Source: AV69 sp963742315
GTDB taxonomy: Bacteria > Verrucomicrobiota > Verrucomicrobiia > Chthoniobacterales > UBA10450
Direction of reading: 5' to 3'
Length of the DNA: 64,000 bases
Assembly: GCA_963742315.1 (NCBI GenBank)
Contig: CAVULE010000007.1
Coordinates: forward strand, 1-64,000
In this document: positions 45,457 to 54,502 of the stretch, piece after piece
Layout: every line of letters starts with the position of its first letter
Numbering within the stretch: the first letter of the stretch is position 1
Program-made: the position numbers and the translations under genes
Notes under the pieces: model-generated
The model's input: the letters and a program-made list of their open reading frames with translations, nothing else
The model's database searches: none
Told to the model about the DNA's origin: nothing

Positions 45457-46422
45457 TTATTTCAAATCGCTAAGTGCACGCCGCGTGGCCCCGGCCTGGA
45501 CAAATTTTCCCCAGCTCAGATTATCTCGACCGGGTTGATGCTGTCGCGCCTTGCGAATCGCCATCTCTGAGACCGCCTCGACCACCCATTCAAAGTTCGC
45601 CTGACCAACCGAAGTCACTTCGGCATCCGGCGCGGGATTACAAAAATCGATCGCCACCGGCACGCCATCGTGCACGGCGAACTCAACCGTGTTCAAGTCG
45701 TAACCGAGATACTGATTCAACTGTAAGACGCCGCGCTCGACATTCTGCAATACTTCCTTTGGGGTTTGCCACTCGGTTTGATATCGCAAATGATAAGGAT
45801 GCCGCGGATCGTAGGGCATGATGCGGACAGTGCGTTGATCGATTGAATAACACCGGAAGTACATCTCGAATTTCACTTCTTCCTGCAACATCATGACGAG
45901 CTGTCCGGTCTCGCTGTAAGCGCGATAAAATTCTTCCGGGTTGTGCAGGCGATAAACGTTTTTCCAACCTCCACCCGCGAATGGTTTGAAAAATGCCGGC
46001 CAGCCAACGTAGTTGAAAATCGCCTCCCAATCGAGCGGATAGGCCAGATTGCGGAACGAGTTCGCGTTGGTGTCGGGCGGCACTTCATGCGAAGGCAGCA
46101 AGACGGTTCGTGGAACTGCGACCCCGATCTTGGTCGCCAGCGCGTTATTGAAAAATTTCTCGTCCGCGCTCCACCAAAACGGGTTGTTGACCACGGCAGT
46201 GCCGGTGAGGGCGGCATTCTTCAAAAACGCGCGATAGAATGGGACGTCTTGCGAAATGCGATCGATGATTACGTCGTAGCCGCACGGCTCTCCCTGAATC
46301 ACCTTGTCGATCCTGACCGCTTCCGCGACGAGCTCTTTCCCGCCGGTCTTTTGATTAACGCGATCGATGAATGCCCAGGGAAAAGAGTTCTCCTGGCCAA
46401 ATAAGATTCCGATTTTTTTCAT
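45457..46422 (-). CDS. ATP-grasp family protein, function unknown
   Basis: 321 residues from ATG 46,422. It starts with a Rossmann-like strand KKIGILFGQENSFPWAFIDR. The ATP-grasp core is recognisable in NYVGWPAFFKPFAGGGWKNV (lysine and glycine-rich lid), MMLQEEVKFEMYFRCYSID and VEFAVHDGVPVAIDFCNPAPD, where the metal-binding acidic residue and the Asn lie. ATP-grasp enzymes join a carboxylate to an amine or thiol. It lies 10 bases downstream of an esterase gene, with a second esterase beyond, a grouping I believe recurs in other bacteria. Substrate unknown. Confidence 0.75.
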   Translation of the reverse strand: MKKIGILFGQENSFPWAFIDRVNQKTGGKELVAEAVRIDKVIQGEPCGYDVIIDRISQDVPFYRAFLKNAALTGTAVVNNPFWWSADEKFFNNALATKIGVAVPRTVLLPSHEVPPDTNANSFRNLAYPLDWEAIFNYVGWPAFFKPFAGGGWKNVYRLHNPEEFYRAYSETGQLVMMLQEEVKFEMYFRCYSIDQRTVRIMPYDPRHPYHLRYQTEWQTPKEVLQNVERGVLQLNQYLGYDLNTVEFAVHDGVPVAIDFCNPAPDAEVTSVGQANFEWVVEAVSEMAIRKARQHQPGRDNLSWGKFVQAGATRRALSDLK

Positions 46423-46432
46423 AAAGTGACCG

Positions 46433-47143
46433 TCAAAACGTCGACAAATAATATGGCAGCATGTCGCGCCAGTACTTCCACTCGTGCCCGCACCATTTCC
46501 GGTCATCCAGCCAATGGCGGATTCCTTTTGAATTCAGGATGTCCGAGAGTCGCATCGATTCGTGGCGCGTGTTATCCCATTCGCCGGTCCCGAGAATGAT
46601 GTTCATGTGGTTGTACTTCCACGGGTCGGGCATGTTCGGCAGATACTCGTAAGGGCTGTTGAAATAAATGTTGTCGTCGTGATAGCCGTCGAAGAAATCG
46701 CTGATCTCGAAGGCGCCGCTCAGGCTGATGAGATGACTGACGGCGTCGGCGTGCCTGAAGGCGATGTTGGCGGCGTGATACGCGCCCAGGCTTGCGCCGC
46801 ACACCCCGACCCGGTGCGTGCTGCCTTCGCGCCGCGCGAAATCGAACACGTCACGCACGATAACGTTTTCGTAGGCGATGTGAGTGCGAATGCGATCGGC
46901 AGGGTGAATCGATTTGTTGTAAAAACTGTCAAGATCAATCGCATCCGGGCAATAGACGGTCACTCGGTTGTTATCCATGAAGGACACGACGGAATCGATT
47001 AGGCCAAAATCTTTGTTCTGGCGGTAGTTGCCAAAGGAGGTTGGAAAAATAATCAGCGGGAGACCACCACCATTACCGAAGACCAGCATCTCGAACTCGC
47101 GGCTTAAATACGGGGTCCACCACTTGATGTAACATTCCTGCAT
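46433..47143 (-). CDS. Esterase-like alpha/beta hydrolase (putative esterase family)
   Basis: 236 residues. The nucleophile elbow is GVCGASLGAYHAANIAF (Ser about 123), with FPTSFGNYRQNKDFGLID near the oxyanion loop and CGHEWKYWRDMLPYYL containing the likely catalytic His. This is the Fes/esterase-D-like family. No signal peptide, so cytoplasmic. It precedes the ATP-grasp gene by 10 bases and is divergent from another esterase, suggesting that the three proteins share a pathway. Confidence 0.8.
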   Translation of the reverse strand: MQECYIKWWTPYLSREFEMLVFGNGGGLPLIIFPTSFGNYRQNKDFGLIDSVVSFMDNNRVTVYCPDAIDLDSFYNKSIHPADRIRTHIAYENVIVRDVFDFARREGSTHRVGVCGASLGAYHAANIAFRHADAVSHLISLSGAFEISDFFDGYHDDNIYFNSPYEYLPNMPDPWKYNHMNIILGTGEWDNTRHESMRLSDILNSKGIRHWLDDRKWCGHEWKYWRDMLPYYLSTF

Positions 47144-47263
47144 AAATCGGGTCGGCTTTTATAGACCGGATTTGAAGGATTTACAGCCAAATTCGAACCA
47201 AAACAGGTGAGCGAAATTGGACAAGGCAACCTTCTTCGGGAATAGCTTTCGCTCTACTAAAGG

Positions 47264-48082
47264 ATGCCGCGTCATACCCTCACCGGGAATATTCATCGCC
47301 ACCGTCAATTCCCTTCACGCACGCTCGGGAACCGGCGAGATATTCTGGTTTATTTGCCGCCAGGATACCGCCGCTTTCTGCGACGTCGCTATCCCGTGTT
47401 CTATTTGCAAGATGGGCAAAACCTGTTCGATGCTGCGACTGCGTTCGCTGGCGTGGAATGGGGCATGGACGAAACCGCCCAGCGATTGATTCGCCGCAAA
47501 CTAATCGAGCCGATTATCATGGTGGCGATCGCAAATACCGGCCCGGATCGCATTCACGAATACGCCCCGACACGCGCTATCATCGACAGCAAAGCAAAAC
47601 GAAAAAAGCGCAGTCGCGGTCTGGCCCGCAAGTACGGGAAATTTTTGATCGAGGAGCTGAAGCCATTCATTGATTCGACGTATCGGACTAACCCGGAAGC
47701 CGAATTTACCGGGCTGGGCGGGTCCTCTCTGGGCGGATTACTCGTAATGACACTCGGACTTTGGTTTCCAAATGTCTTCTCGCGGCTGGCGGTGATGTCG
47801 CCCTCGGTTTGGTGGGACGATGAGGTGATCGTGAGAGGAGTGCTGGCGCTGGATAAAAAGCTTCCGCTCAGGATCTGGCTCGACATCGGCACGGCCGAAC
47901 CGGGCTGGGAGCAAGCGCGCAGTCTATGCGCTGCCCTGGTCGAGCGCGGTTGGAACTTACACGACGATCTTGAATATCACGAAATCGAAGGGGCGGATCA
48001 CAGTGAAGCGTCCTGGGCTGCGCGGGTCGATCCGATGTTGCGCTTCCTTTACCCGCCGCCGGGGCCGATACCGGCGAGATAA
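47264..48082 (+). CDS. Esterase, Fes/IroE-like alpha/beta hydrolase
   Basis: 272 residues. ILVYLPPGYRRFLRRRYPVF and YLQDGQNLFD are the family start; GLGGSSLGGLLVMTLGLWF holds the nucleophile Ser (about 158); MSPSVWWDD follows, and GADHSEASWAARV carries the catalytic His. Similar enzymes cleave trilactone siderophores or other esters; none of the siderophore synthesis genes is here. No signal peptide visible. Divergent from the esterase/ATP-grasp pair. Confidence 0.82.
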   Translation: MPRHTLTGNIHRHRQFPSRTLGNRRDILVYLPPGYRRFLRRRYPVFYLQDGQNLFDAATAFAGVEWGMDETAQRLIRRKLIEPIIMVAIANTGPDRIHEYAPTRAIIDSKAKRKKRSRGLARKYGKFLIEELKPFIDSTYRTNPEAEFTGLGGSSLGGLLVMTLGLWFPNVFSRLAVMSPSVWWDDEVIVRGVLALDKKLPLRIWLDIGTAEPGWEQARSLCAALVERGWNLHDDLEYHEIEGADHSEASWAARVDPMLRFLYPPPGPIPAR

Positions 48083-48083
48083 C

Positions 48084-48197
48084 GGAACACAGACTTTCCA
48101 GTCTGTGCGCCCAGCGGAGTTTTACTCCGCTGAGACTGGGCCGAAAAGGCAGCGGGGAGAATCCCCGCTGGGCGCACAGGCCAGTGGCCTGTGTTCC
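48084..48197. repeat. Dispersed palindromic element, GGAACACAG family, copy 1
   Basis: Ends GGAACACAG (48,084-48,092) and CTGTGTTCC (48,189-48,197) are perfect inverted repeats. Inside are nested hairpins (cagcggagttttactccgctg, gcggggagaatccccgc). The right edge touches the stop codon of the next minus-strand gene. Confidence 0.8.
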
Positions 48198-48985
48198 TAC
48201 TGCAACGGCATGCCGTAAACCTGGTAAACGCGCACGTTTCCGCCGACGAAATCCCAGTCTTTTTGGTAAGCAAATGAACGCTCGCGTAGCGACCAGGTAA
48301 GTGCCCGGGGTCGATCAGGATGATTTGGGTCGTAAACAAGGTACTGGTCGGTGTCGGTCGAGCTCCCGGGTTTCTTTGCAAAAACCAACACAGCGTGATT
48401 AATCGTTAAGTGCGGCAGGGTGGTAAGAAAAGCGACGAACAAATCGCCGCGATCGAGGATCGCGTTAAGATTTTGGTGAGTCTTTTCCTGATATCCAACT
48501 CCCGGTTCAAAAAACGTCCGGGCGTTTCCCAGCCGCCAGTAGGTCGGCCAGCCGTAACCGATATTTCGCTGTACGATGTAGCCCCGTTTCACGCTCATCT
48601 CGCGGAAGTTTGCAAAGCCCGGGAAAACCACACGCTGCTCCTCCGGGAGAGTGTCGTGCCAGGCCGCACGACAAGTGACCTGCCGAATTCGCTTCGCCAG
48701 ATCCTCATCGCTCAATGGCGGGGCATGCGGATCGAAACGCGCAAACTTTTTGAATTGCATGGTGGTTCGGCAAAGAACGAAGCAGCGTCGGGTGTAGCGC
48801 TTCTGTTTTGCCGATTCGCCGCGGCGGACGCGGGCGATACCGTTTTGGTATTCAAACACGGTCATGTTCGCGAATCCAACCGTGTCCTTTTCGAAATGGA
48901 GCGGCGGGGTAAACGCATTGGCGCATGGGCAACCCAAACCCAGAAGCAGAGCAGACATTATGGTAGAACCAATTTTCCGATTCAT
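48197..48985 (-). CDS. Exported hypothetical protein
   Basis: 262 residues from ATG 48,985 with a signal peptide (STIMSALLLGLGCPCANA; cysteine near the end might also allow lipidation). The rest is mixed alpha/beta: FEYQNGIARVRRGESAKQKR, VFPGFANFREMSVKRGYIVQ, NHAVLVFAKKPG and YLVYDPNHPDRPRALTW. The NHAVLVF and YDPNHP strings recall cysteine-protease/papain-like or C39-like folds with a His and Asp/Asn, but no convincing catalytic Cys is placed, so I do not assign a function. Its stop codon abuts a palindromic element. Confidence 0.65.
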   Translation of the reverse strand: MNRKIGSTIMSALLLGLGCPCANAFTPPLHFEKDTVGFANMTVFEYQNGIARVRRGESAKQKRYTRRCFVLCRTTMQFKKFARFDPHAPPLSDEDLAKRIRQVTCRAAWHDTLPEEQRVVFPGFANFREMSVKRGYIVQRNIGYGWPTYWRLGNARTFFEPGVGYQEKTHQNLNAILDRGDLFVAFLTTLPHLTINHAVLVFAKKPGSSTDTDQYLVYDPNHPDRPRALTWSLRERSFAYQKDWDFVGGNVRVYQVYGMPLQ

Positions 48986-49013
48986 GATCCTGCCTGACGC
49001 GGGCCGGCTCCGA

Positions 49014-50000
49014 TCAGCCGGTGGCGCCGTTGCCCTTTGGCGGCTCAGCAAAGTTGCCGAGGCGACGGAATTTCTCGTAACGTTTTTTTAGCAGCTGATT
49101 GATCGGCGTTTTGAGCAGGCGCTTAAGATTCGATCGCAACGCTTCGCCTAGGATTTGCGCGGCTTTCTCATGGTCGCGGTGCGCGCCGCCATCCGGCTCG
49201 GCAACGATTTCATCGACGACATTGAGTTTCATCAAATCCTGCCCGGTCAGTTTAAGCGCTTCGGCCGCTTCAGCGGCGTGGCGTCGATCTTTCCACAAAA
49301 TGGCGGAACAGGCCTCGGGACTGATGACAGAATAGTAGGCGTTCTCCAAGATCATCACGTGATCGGCCACTCCAATGCCGAGGGCACCGCCCGAGCCACC
49401 TTCGCCGATGACAGCCGCAAGGACGGGCACGCGCAGATTCATCATTTCACGGAGATTGACTGCGATCGCTTCGGCGATGTGGCGTTCTTCCGAACCGATG
49501 CCGGGATAAGCGCCGGGCGTATCGATGAGCGAAATCACCGGCAGATTAAATTTCTCGCCGAGCTGCATCAAGCGGAGCGCCTTGCGATAACCTTCCGGAT
49601 GCGCGCACCCGAAATTGCGCATCACATTTTCCTTGGTATTGCGGCCCTTTTGGTTCGTGATCACGATGCAACGTTGCTCCCCCAGCATTGCGATCCCGCA
49701 TGGCATGGCCCTGTCGTCGCCAAATAAACGGTCGCCATGCAACTCGTTCCAATTTGTAAAACAGCGCTCGACGTAATCCAGGGCGAAGGGCCGCTGAGTG
49801 TGCCGCGCGATCTGCACCCGCTGCCAGGCACTGAGGTTGCCGTAAATTTCGCGGCGTGTGGTTTCGATCTTCGCCTCCATTGCCTCGACTTCAGCATCGA
49901 AATCGAGCGCGTGTTCGTCGGAATGATCGCGGATTTCCTGCAACCGGCGTTGCAGCTCCACGATCGGTTTCTCGAAGTCAAGCGGTTGCGGCTCCTTCAT
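49014..50000 (-). CDS. accA: Acetyl-CoA carboxylase carboxyltransferase subunit alpha
   Basis: 328 residues from ATG 50,000. The N-terminal helical region (LDFEKPIVELQRRLQEIR), then HTQRPFALDYVERCFTNWNE, LHGDRLFGDDRAMPCGIAML, FGCAHPEGYRKALRLMQLGE and the acyl-CoA oxyanion stretch GEGGSGGALGIGVADHVMIL are typical. With AccD it transfers the carboxyl group from biotin to acetyl-CoA, the first step of fatty acid synthesis. It starts one base after the stop of the LysM-protein gene. Confidence 0.95.
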   Translation of the reverse strand: MKEPQPLDFEKPIVELQRRLQEIRDHSDEHALDFDAEVEAMEAKIETTRREIYGNLSAWQRVQIARHTQRPFALDYVERCFTNWNELHGDRLFGDDRAMPCGIAMLGEQRCIVITNQKGRNTKENVMRNFGCAHPEGYRKALRLMQLGEKFNLPVISLIDTPGAYPGIGSEERHIAEAIAVNLREMMNLRVPVLAAVIGEGGSGGALGIGVADHVMILENAYYSVISPEACSAILWKDRRHAAEAAEALKLTGQDLMKLNVVDEIVAEPDGGAHRDHEKAAQILGEALRSNLKRLLKTPINQLLKKRYEKFRRLGNFAEPPKGNGATG

Positions 50001-50001
50001 G

Positions 50002-50841
50002 TTACTCCGTAATGGTGACAGGGGTCTTGCCGTTGACAAGGCTACTCAATTCTTCGGCCTCGCTGGCGGAAATGCCAAGCCCAAGTGGGGGGGGTGGCTG
50101 ATCGGAACTCGGGTGGGACGCGTCCGGGATGGCATAGATGGTGTAGCCGGCGTTGGCCAGACGAATCCAGCGCATACTCGTCTGATATTCACGGGTGCCG
50201 AAACCGACGCGTTTACCATTCTTCCAAGCCAAAATCTCAGCCACTTTGGTATTGATCCGCGGCGGCTGTTTCGGCGGCAGTTTCATTTCCTGGACATGAT
50301 ATTGCTTGAAAAACTGTCCGTGGTTGATGAGGAGAATAAGTTTTTGTTTCGTTTGAATAAAGAGGGAGAAATCGGGATTCGAAATCAGTAACCTTTCGCC
50401 GATGTGCAACATGGTGCCGTTCATGTTGTTGGTGCGCATGATCAGCTCCGGCGTCGATTTCATTTTCTGCGCGACCCGGGCAATGACGTCCCCTTTTTTC
50501 ACGATGTATTCTTTCTTTTCGGGAGAAGGTAGAGGCGAGAAAAGTATATCGATGTTGACGGCACCGAGCAGGTCTTTCGCTTCCTCGAAGTGCTGGCCGT
50601 TGGGATATTTCTGAATAAACGCAAAGAGAGCATTGCGTGCCTCCACCAGTTTACCTTCCTGCCGTAATTTCGCCGCCTCCTGAAATTCCGGCAGGCTCAG
50701 GTCGGGCATCGGTGTCGCAGGGATTTCGCCGCGCTGTTCTTTTTGGACGGCGATCTCCTGTTTAAATAGAACGTTGTAGGCGAAGTAGGCGGCGCCGCCA
50801 AAAATTGCCAGCGCCAATAACAACGCAAAGAGCCACTTCAT
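50002..50841 (-). CDS. Membrane-anchored LysM protein with degenerate YkuD-like domain
   Basis: 279 residues: an N-terminal anchor (WLFALLLALAIFGGAAYFAY), a TPR-like helical pair (60-95), a LysM domain (YIVKKGDVIARVAQKMKSTP, LHIGERLLIS; about 112-155) and a C-terminal part with the outline of an L,D-transpeptidase domain (KLILLINHGQFFKQYHVQEM, GFGTREYQTSMRWIRLANAG, SEAEELSSLVNGKTPVTI). The catalytic HGT...SHGCIRL is missing; the corresponding stretch reads PPPPLGLGISASEAEEL, with no Cys or His. It probably binds peptidoglycan without cross-linking it. Overlaps in operon with accA. Confidence 0.75.
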   Translation of the reverse strand: MKWLFALLLALAIFGGAAYFAYNVLFKQEIAVQKEQRGEIPATPMPDLSLPEFQEAAKLRQEGKLVEARNALFAFIQKYPNGQHFEEAKDLLGAVNIDILFSPLPSPEKKEYIVKKGDVIARVAQKMKSTPELIMRTNNMNGTMLHIGERLLISNPDFSLFIQTKQKLILLINHGQFFKQYHVQEMKLPPKQPPRINTKVAEILAWKNGKRVGFGTREYQTSMRWIRLANAGYTIYAIPDASHPSSDQPPPPLGLGISASEAEELSSLVNGKTPVTITE

Positions 50842-50905
50842 GCCAACGCCATTGCCAGCCTCATCGCATCATCGCGATGCAACGCAGGTCGCGTCCCTGC
50901 CCAAG

Positions 50906-51358
50906 TCACTCTTCTCGGTACGGGTTGGTCCCCGGAAAAATCATGTGCCAGAGGCGTGAAATCTGTCCTTCGGGCTCGTTCGTCCAAGTAAAGTGGCAAT
51001 TGTGACAATAAAATCCTTTCGGAAAAATCTTCAGAGCAAAGAGAATGCTCGCGATCGCCGGGGTCAGAAATTTCCGGGTCATTTGCGGATATTCGATATT
51101 GGAAGATTCGCATTGTGGGCAGCGCAGCGCGGCTCCGACGTCGGGATCGGAGACTTCCCACTCCCGCATCAATTGGTGCGCTTTCCCGAAATCGTCTTCG
51201 TTCACTTTCACTTTCACGTTTGCCCGCGGCTTGGCCATGAAAGCGACTCGTTGTAGATGGCTATCGCCGATGATGTCGGCGCCGATCCCGGCTTGTCCCA
51301 ACCGGTCACGCAGATGTTTGGCTTTCGATTGCTCGTTAAAGGTTGCGATCGTAACCAT
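50906..51358 (-). CDS. DUF2007-like protein with zinc ribbon
   Basis: 150 residues from ATG 51,358. MVTIATFNEQSKAKHLRDRL followed by GIGADIIGDSH is the DUF2007 (putative signal transducing) fold. Then come CPQC (about 88-91), a hydrophobic stretch and CHNC near 120, forming a zinc ribbon split by a membrane-like helix (LTPAIASILFALKIF). Function not known. Same strand as the LysM gene. Confidence 0.7.
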   Translation of the reverse strand: MVTIATFNEQSKAKHLRDRLGQAGIGADIIGDSHLQRVAFMAKPRANVKVKVNEDDFGKAHQLMREWEVSDPDVGAALRCPQCESSNIEYPQMTRKFLTPAIASILFALKIFPKGFYCHNCHFTWTNEPEGQISRLWHMIFPGTNPYREE

Positions 51359-51399
51359 GGTTTTAGAAGCGGCCTGGCCGCGTCCTGAGCAAACAACAT

Positions 51400-51846
51400 T
51401 CAGCGCGGCTGTGCAAGACTCGGTGGCGGAAACCATTGGTAAAGCATCAAATAAACGAGCACGCCGGTGACGGAAACGTAAAGCCAGATCGGCATGGTCC
51501 ATTTGGCGATCCGGCGATGTTTGTCCCAGCGGCGCTGGAAGACCGGAATGAGGGTGAGAACGACGAGAGGCAGCGTGACAAAGGCGAGCAAAACGTGGCT
51601 CGCCAGCATTGGAAAATAAATTGCTGCCAGCCAACCGCGAAAGCCGGAAGATTTTTCGCCGACGTGGATGTGATAAGTGATATAACCGACGAGAAAAAGG
51701 GTGGAGGAAACGACCGCCGTGACCATGCAAACGACGTGGCGCTGCCAAAAATCCCGCCGAATAAAATACCAGCCGGCAGAAATGAAAATAGTACTGACAA
51801 AATTGAGCGTGGCATTGATTGCCGGTAACTCGGAAATGGAAATCAC
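51400..51846 (-). CDS. DUF420 membrane protein
   Basis: 148 residues from a GTG at 51,846 (no better start). Four membrane helices with conserved histidines: LPAINATLNFVSTIFISAGW, RHVVCMVTAVVSSTLFLVGY, ITYHIHVGEK, SHVLLAFVTLPLVVLTLIPV and DKHRRIAKWTMPIWLYVSVT. DUF420 proteins are usually found with cytochrome oxidase assembly genes; none is seen nearby. Divergent from the AsmA-like gene. Confidence 0.85.
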   Translation of the reverse strand: MISISELPAINATLNFVSTIFISAGWYFIRRDFWQRHVVCMVTAVVSSTLFLVGYITYHIHVGEKSSGFRGWLAAIYFPMLASHVLLAFVTLPLVVLTLIPVFQRRWDKHRRIAKWTMPIWLYVSVTGVLVYLMLYQWFPPPSLAQPR

Positions 51847-51921
51847 GTTGAAGCGTTGAAGAGTTAAAGCGTTACATCGACAGTCCCTGCACCCTCCAAC
51901 CATTCAACGCTTCAACGCGTC

Positions 51922-54312
51922 ATGCCAGCTATTCTGGAACCACCACAAAAAACGTTCGCTTCTGCGATATATCGACCACGCACCTTCGCGCGACGCTTTC
52001 TCGCCACTACGGCGCGGTTTCTGGTTGTTCTGATCTTGGGAGCGATGGCCGGCGGCGGCTGGTACCTGGCCAAGAAAGGATTCGGCCGGAAATGGCGCGG
52101 ACTCGTGGTTGAGGAATTGCACAAGCACGGGGTAGAAGCCTCTGTTCGGCGACTGACTCTCGATCCCTTTCGCGGGCTGGTCGCGCAGGATGTTCGCATT
52201 TACGATTACAAAAATCGCGAGAACACTATCGCGGAGATCAGTCGCATTTCGCTGGACGTGAATTACGCGGCGTTACTGCAACGCCAGGCCTTCTTGAATG
52301 CAATCGATATTCGTAATGCCCAGGTCACATTGCCCTTGCCCGAAGGAGCGGACCCGAAATCGCCACACGCTCAAATCAAAAATTTGCACGCCCACATTTA
52401 TTTTCCTCCGGAACAAATTTATGTCAGCCAGGCGGATGGAATCTTCTGCGGCATTCGCATTTCGGCGACCGGACAATTGATCAAGCGGAACGATTACAAA
52501 CCTTCGAAAGACGTAACACCAGAAGAATGGCAGACGCGACTTGCCATCTTGCAGCGATCGGTAAGCGAGTTGAACCAGTTCAAATTCTCCGAGCGTCCGC
52601 ATTTGCAGATCAAATTCAGCGGCGATGTCGCGCAGCTTGAGAATGCGCGAGTGGAGGGAACGTTGCAGACCGGGCCATGGCAGCGCGGCAATTATCAGGC
52701 ACGAAACCTGACCATGACCGGTGAGTTCGCCGATCAAACACTCAGCATCAGGCAATGCGAATTGCAGGATGACTTGGGCGAATTCACTGCCAGCGCAATT
52801 TGGCGACAACCGGCGGGTGAGCTTCAGTTTCAGGCGCGCAGCAGTCTGAATCTGCGCACGCTGCTTGAAAACGTCGGGCTCTCCCGCCTCGTTTCCGACA
52901 TCACTTTTCTAGCGCCGCCGCGCTTCGATATTTCGGGATCGGCAAAATTGGGCGAAGGCCAGCCGCGTTGGCAGGCCATTGGCCACGCCGCGCTGGATCG
53001 GTTCGCTTACAAGGGAATTCCGTTTCTAAGCGCGAATGCCGAATTTTCCTGGGACGGCGAACGCACAATGGTGCGCGACATTCATGTGCGGCATCAAAGC
53101 GGGGAGTTAGTCGGGCGGTTGCTCGATGCGCCGAATGATTTTCGGATCGATCTCGCCAGTACGATTGACGCCAACGCGCTTCGTTCTCTGGCACCGGCCG
53201 ACACGCGTGAATTCGTGAACGATTGGGATTGGCCACATGCCTCTAATGTTCAGCTGAGCATTCGCGGGCCGAGCGCCGCAGCCGCGACTTGGAAAGGGGA
53301 TGGCACCTTACAACTGCAGCGCGGGCGTTTTCGCACCATTGGTTTTAATAGCGCCTCGGCCAGCGTTCATTTCGGGGATGGCGCGGTCACCTACGAGAAC
53401 TTTCGAGTGGCCCGCGACGAGGGCGTTGCCACTGGCACATTCGTCTACGATTTCGCGCACCACGAGACGCGCCTGTCGAATGTCGTTTCGGGCCTGCGAC
53501 CAACGGAAGCCATTTACTGGATTGATCCGAAATTGCTGAAGGTCGTTACACCCTACAAATTTCAAAAGCCCCCTACGATTACCACCAGCGGTGTCTATCA
53601 GTTTCGCGGCGGCAAAAACACGCGCCTCGAAATCAATGTCGATTCATCGGGCGGGATGGATTACGTTTTTCTTGGCAAAACTCTGCCGTTCGACCGCATC
53701 AACGCGAAGTTGCTCCTAACCGATGATCGGCTGCAAATCTCCGAACTAAACGGCGCGATTTTTTCTGGCACAGTGCGGGGCAGCGCGGACCTTTCTCTCG
53801 CGAAAAACGACCAGCGTTATCGGGCGGCGATGACGGTCGATCACGTCGATTTCCCAAAACTGACCGATCTCTATTTCAAATACAAAACGGCGGTGGGATT
53901 GATGAATGGCCGCTACGAATGGACGGGAATCGGGAGTGACGCGCGGACGATGAATGGCAAAGGCGAGGTGGACGTGCGCAATGGTGATGTCTTTGCCATC
54001 CCGCTCTTTGGCCCGCTTTCGGACATTCTCAACAAGATCATGCCGGGGGTCGGTTATCGGGTCGCGCGAAAAGGGAATATGTCGTTCACGATCAAAGATG
54101 GGGTTATCCGCACCTCGGATTTTCACGTCGACGGCGGCACCTTCGGCATGGTGGGAGAGGGCAACGCCCATTTTCTCGATGACAAAATCGATTTTGACGT
54201 TCGCATTGACGCCAGCGGAGCCGGAGCCGTTCTCACTCCGCTCTATAAATTTTTCGAATATAAGGCCGAAGGCAGTCTAAAGAAGCCGGATTGGCACCCA
54301 AAAATTTTCTGA
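51922..54312 (+). CDS. AsmA-like protein (AsmA/YhdP superfamily)
   Basis: 796 residues with a single N-terminal membrane helix (FLVVLILGAMAGGGWYLAKK) and a long run of amphipathic beta strands: GVEASVRRLTLDPFRGLVAQ, KFSGDVAQLENARVEGTLQT, and a C-terminal AsmA_2-type end (MNGKGEVDVRNGDVFAIPLF, VARKGNMSFTIKDGVIRTSD, FFEYKAEGSLKKPDWHPKIF). These proteins form hydrophobic grooves between the two membranes and are thought to carry phospholipids outward. No link to the sphingolipid island other than plausibility. Confidence 0.85.
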   Translation: MPAILEPPQKTFASAIYRPRTFARRFLATTARFLVVLILGAMAGGGWYLAKKGFGRKWRGLVVEELHKHGVEASVRRLTLDPFRGLVAQDVRIYDYKNRENTIAEISRISLDVNYAALLQRQAFLNAIDIRNAQVTLPLPEGADPKSPHAQIKNLHAHIYFPPEQIYVSQADGIFCGIRISATGQLIKRNDYKPSKDVTPEEWQTRLAILQRSVSELNQFKFSERPHLQIKFSGDVAQLENARVEGTLQTGPWQRGNYQARNLTMTGEFADQTLSIRQCELQDDLGEFTASAIWRQPAGELQFQARSSLNLRTLLENVGLSRLVSDITFLAPPRFDISGSAKLGEGQPRWQAIGHAALDRFAYKGIPFLSANAEFSWDGERTMVRDIHVRHQSGELVGRLLDAPNDFRIDLASTIDANALRSLAPADTREFVNDWDWPHASNVQLSIRGPSAAAATWKGDGTLQLQRGRFRTIGFNSASASVHFGDGAVTYENFRVARDEGVATGTFVYDFAHHETRLSNVVSGLRPTEAIYWIDPKLLKVVTPYKFQKPPTITTSGVYQFRGGKNTRLEINVDSSGGMDYVFLGKTLPFDRINAKLLLTDDRLQISELNGAIFSGTVRGSADLSLAKNDQRYRAAMTVDHVDFPKLTDLYFKYKTAVGLMNGRYEWTGIGSDARTMNGKGEVDVRNGDVFAIPLFGPLSDILNKIMPGVGYRVARKGNMSFTIKDGVIRTSDFHVDGGTFGMVGEGNAHFLDDKIDFDVRIDASGAGAVLTPLYKFFEYKAEGSLKKPDWHPKIF

Positions 54313-54401
54313 ATGCTTAATGCCGAGGAATGCTGAACCGCAGATAGCGCTGACATTTTCTTATACGTGCCATTCGCCTATTCCGCGGTTGGCAGCGCTT
54401 T

Positions 54402-54502
54402 GTCATGTCGAGCGCAGTCGAGACATCTGTAACTTTTCCGAGGCATTCGCACTGAAGAGCAAGAGATTTCTCGACTTCGCTTCGCCCCGCTCGAAATGAC
54501 AA
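54402..54502. repeat. Dispersed hairpin repeat, CGAGCGCAGTCGAG family, copy B
   Basis: Left arm CGAGCGCAGTCGAG at 54,409-54,422. The right arm is partly decayed (ctcgacttcgcttcgccccg, 54,474-54,493) and is followed by ctcgaaatgacaaaag, which includes the nfo start codon. Confidence 0.8.
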
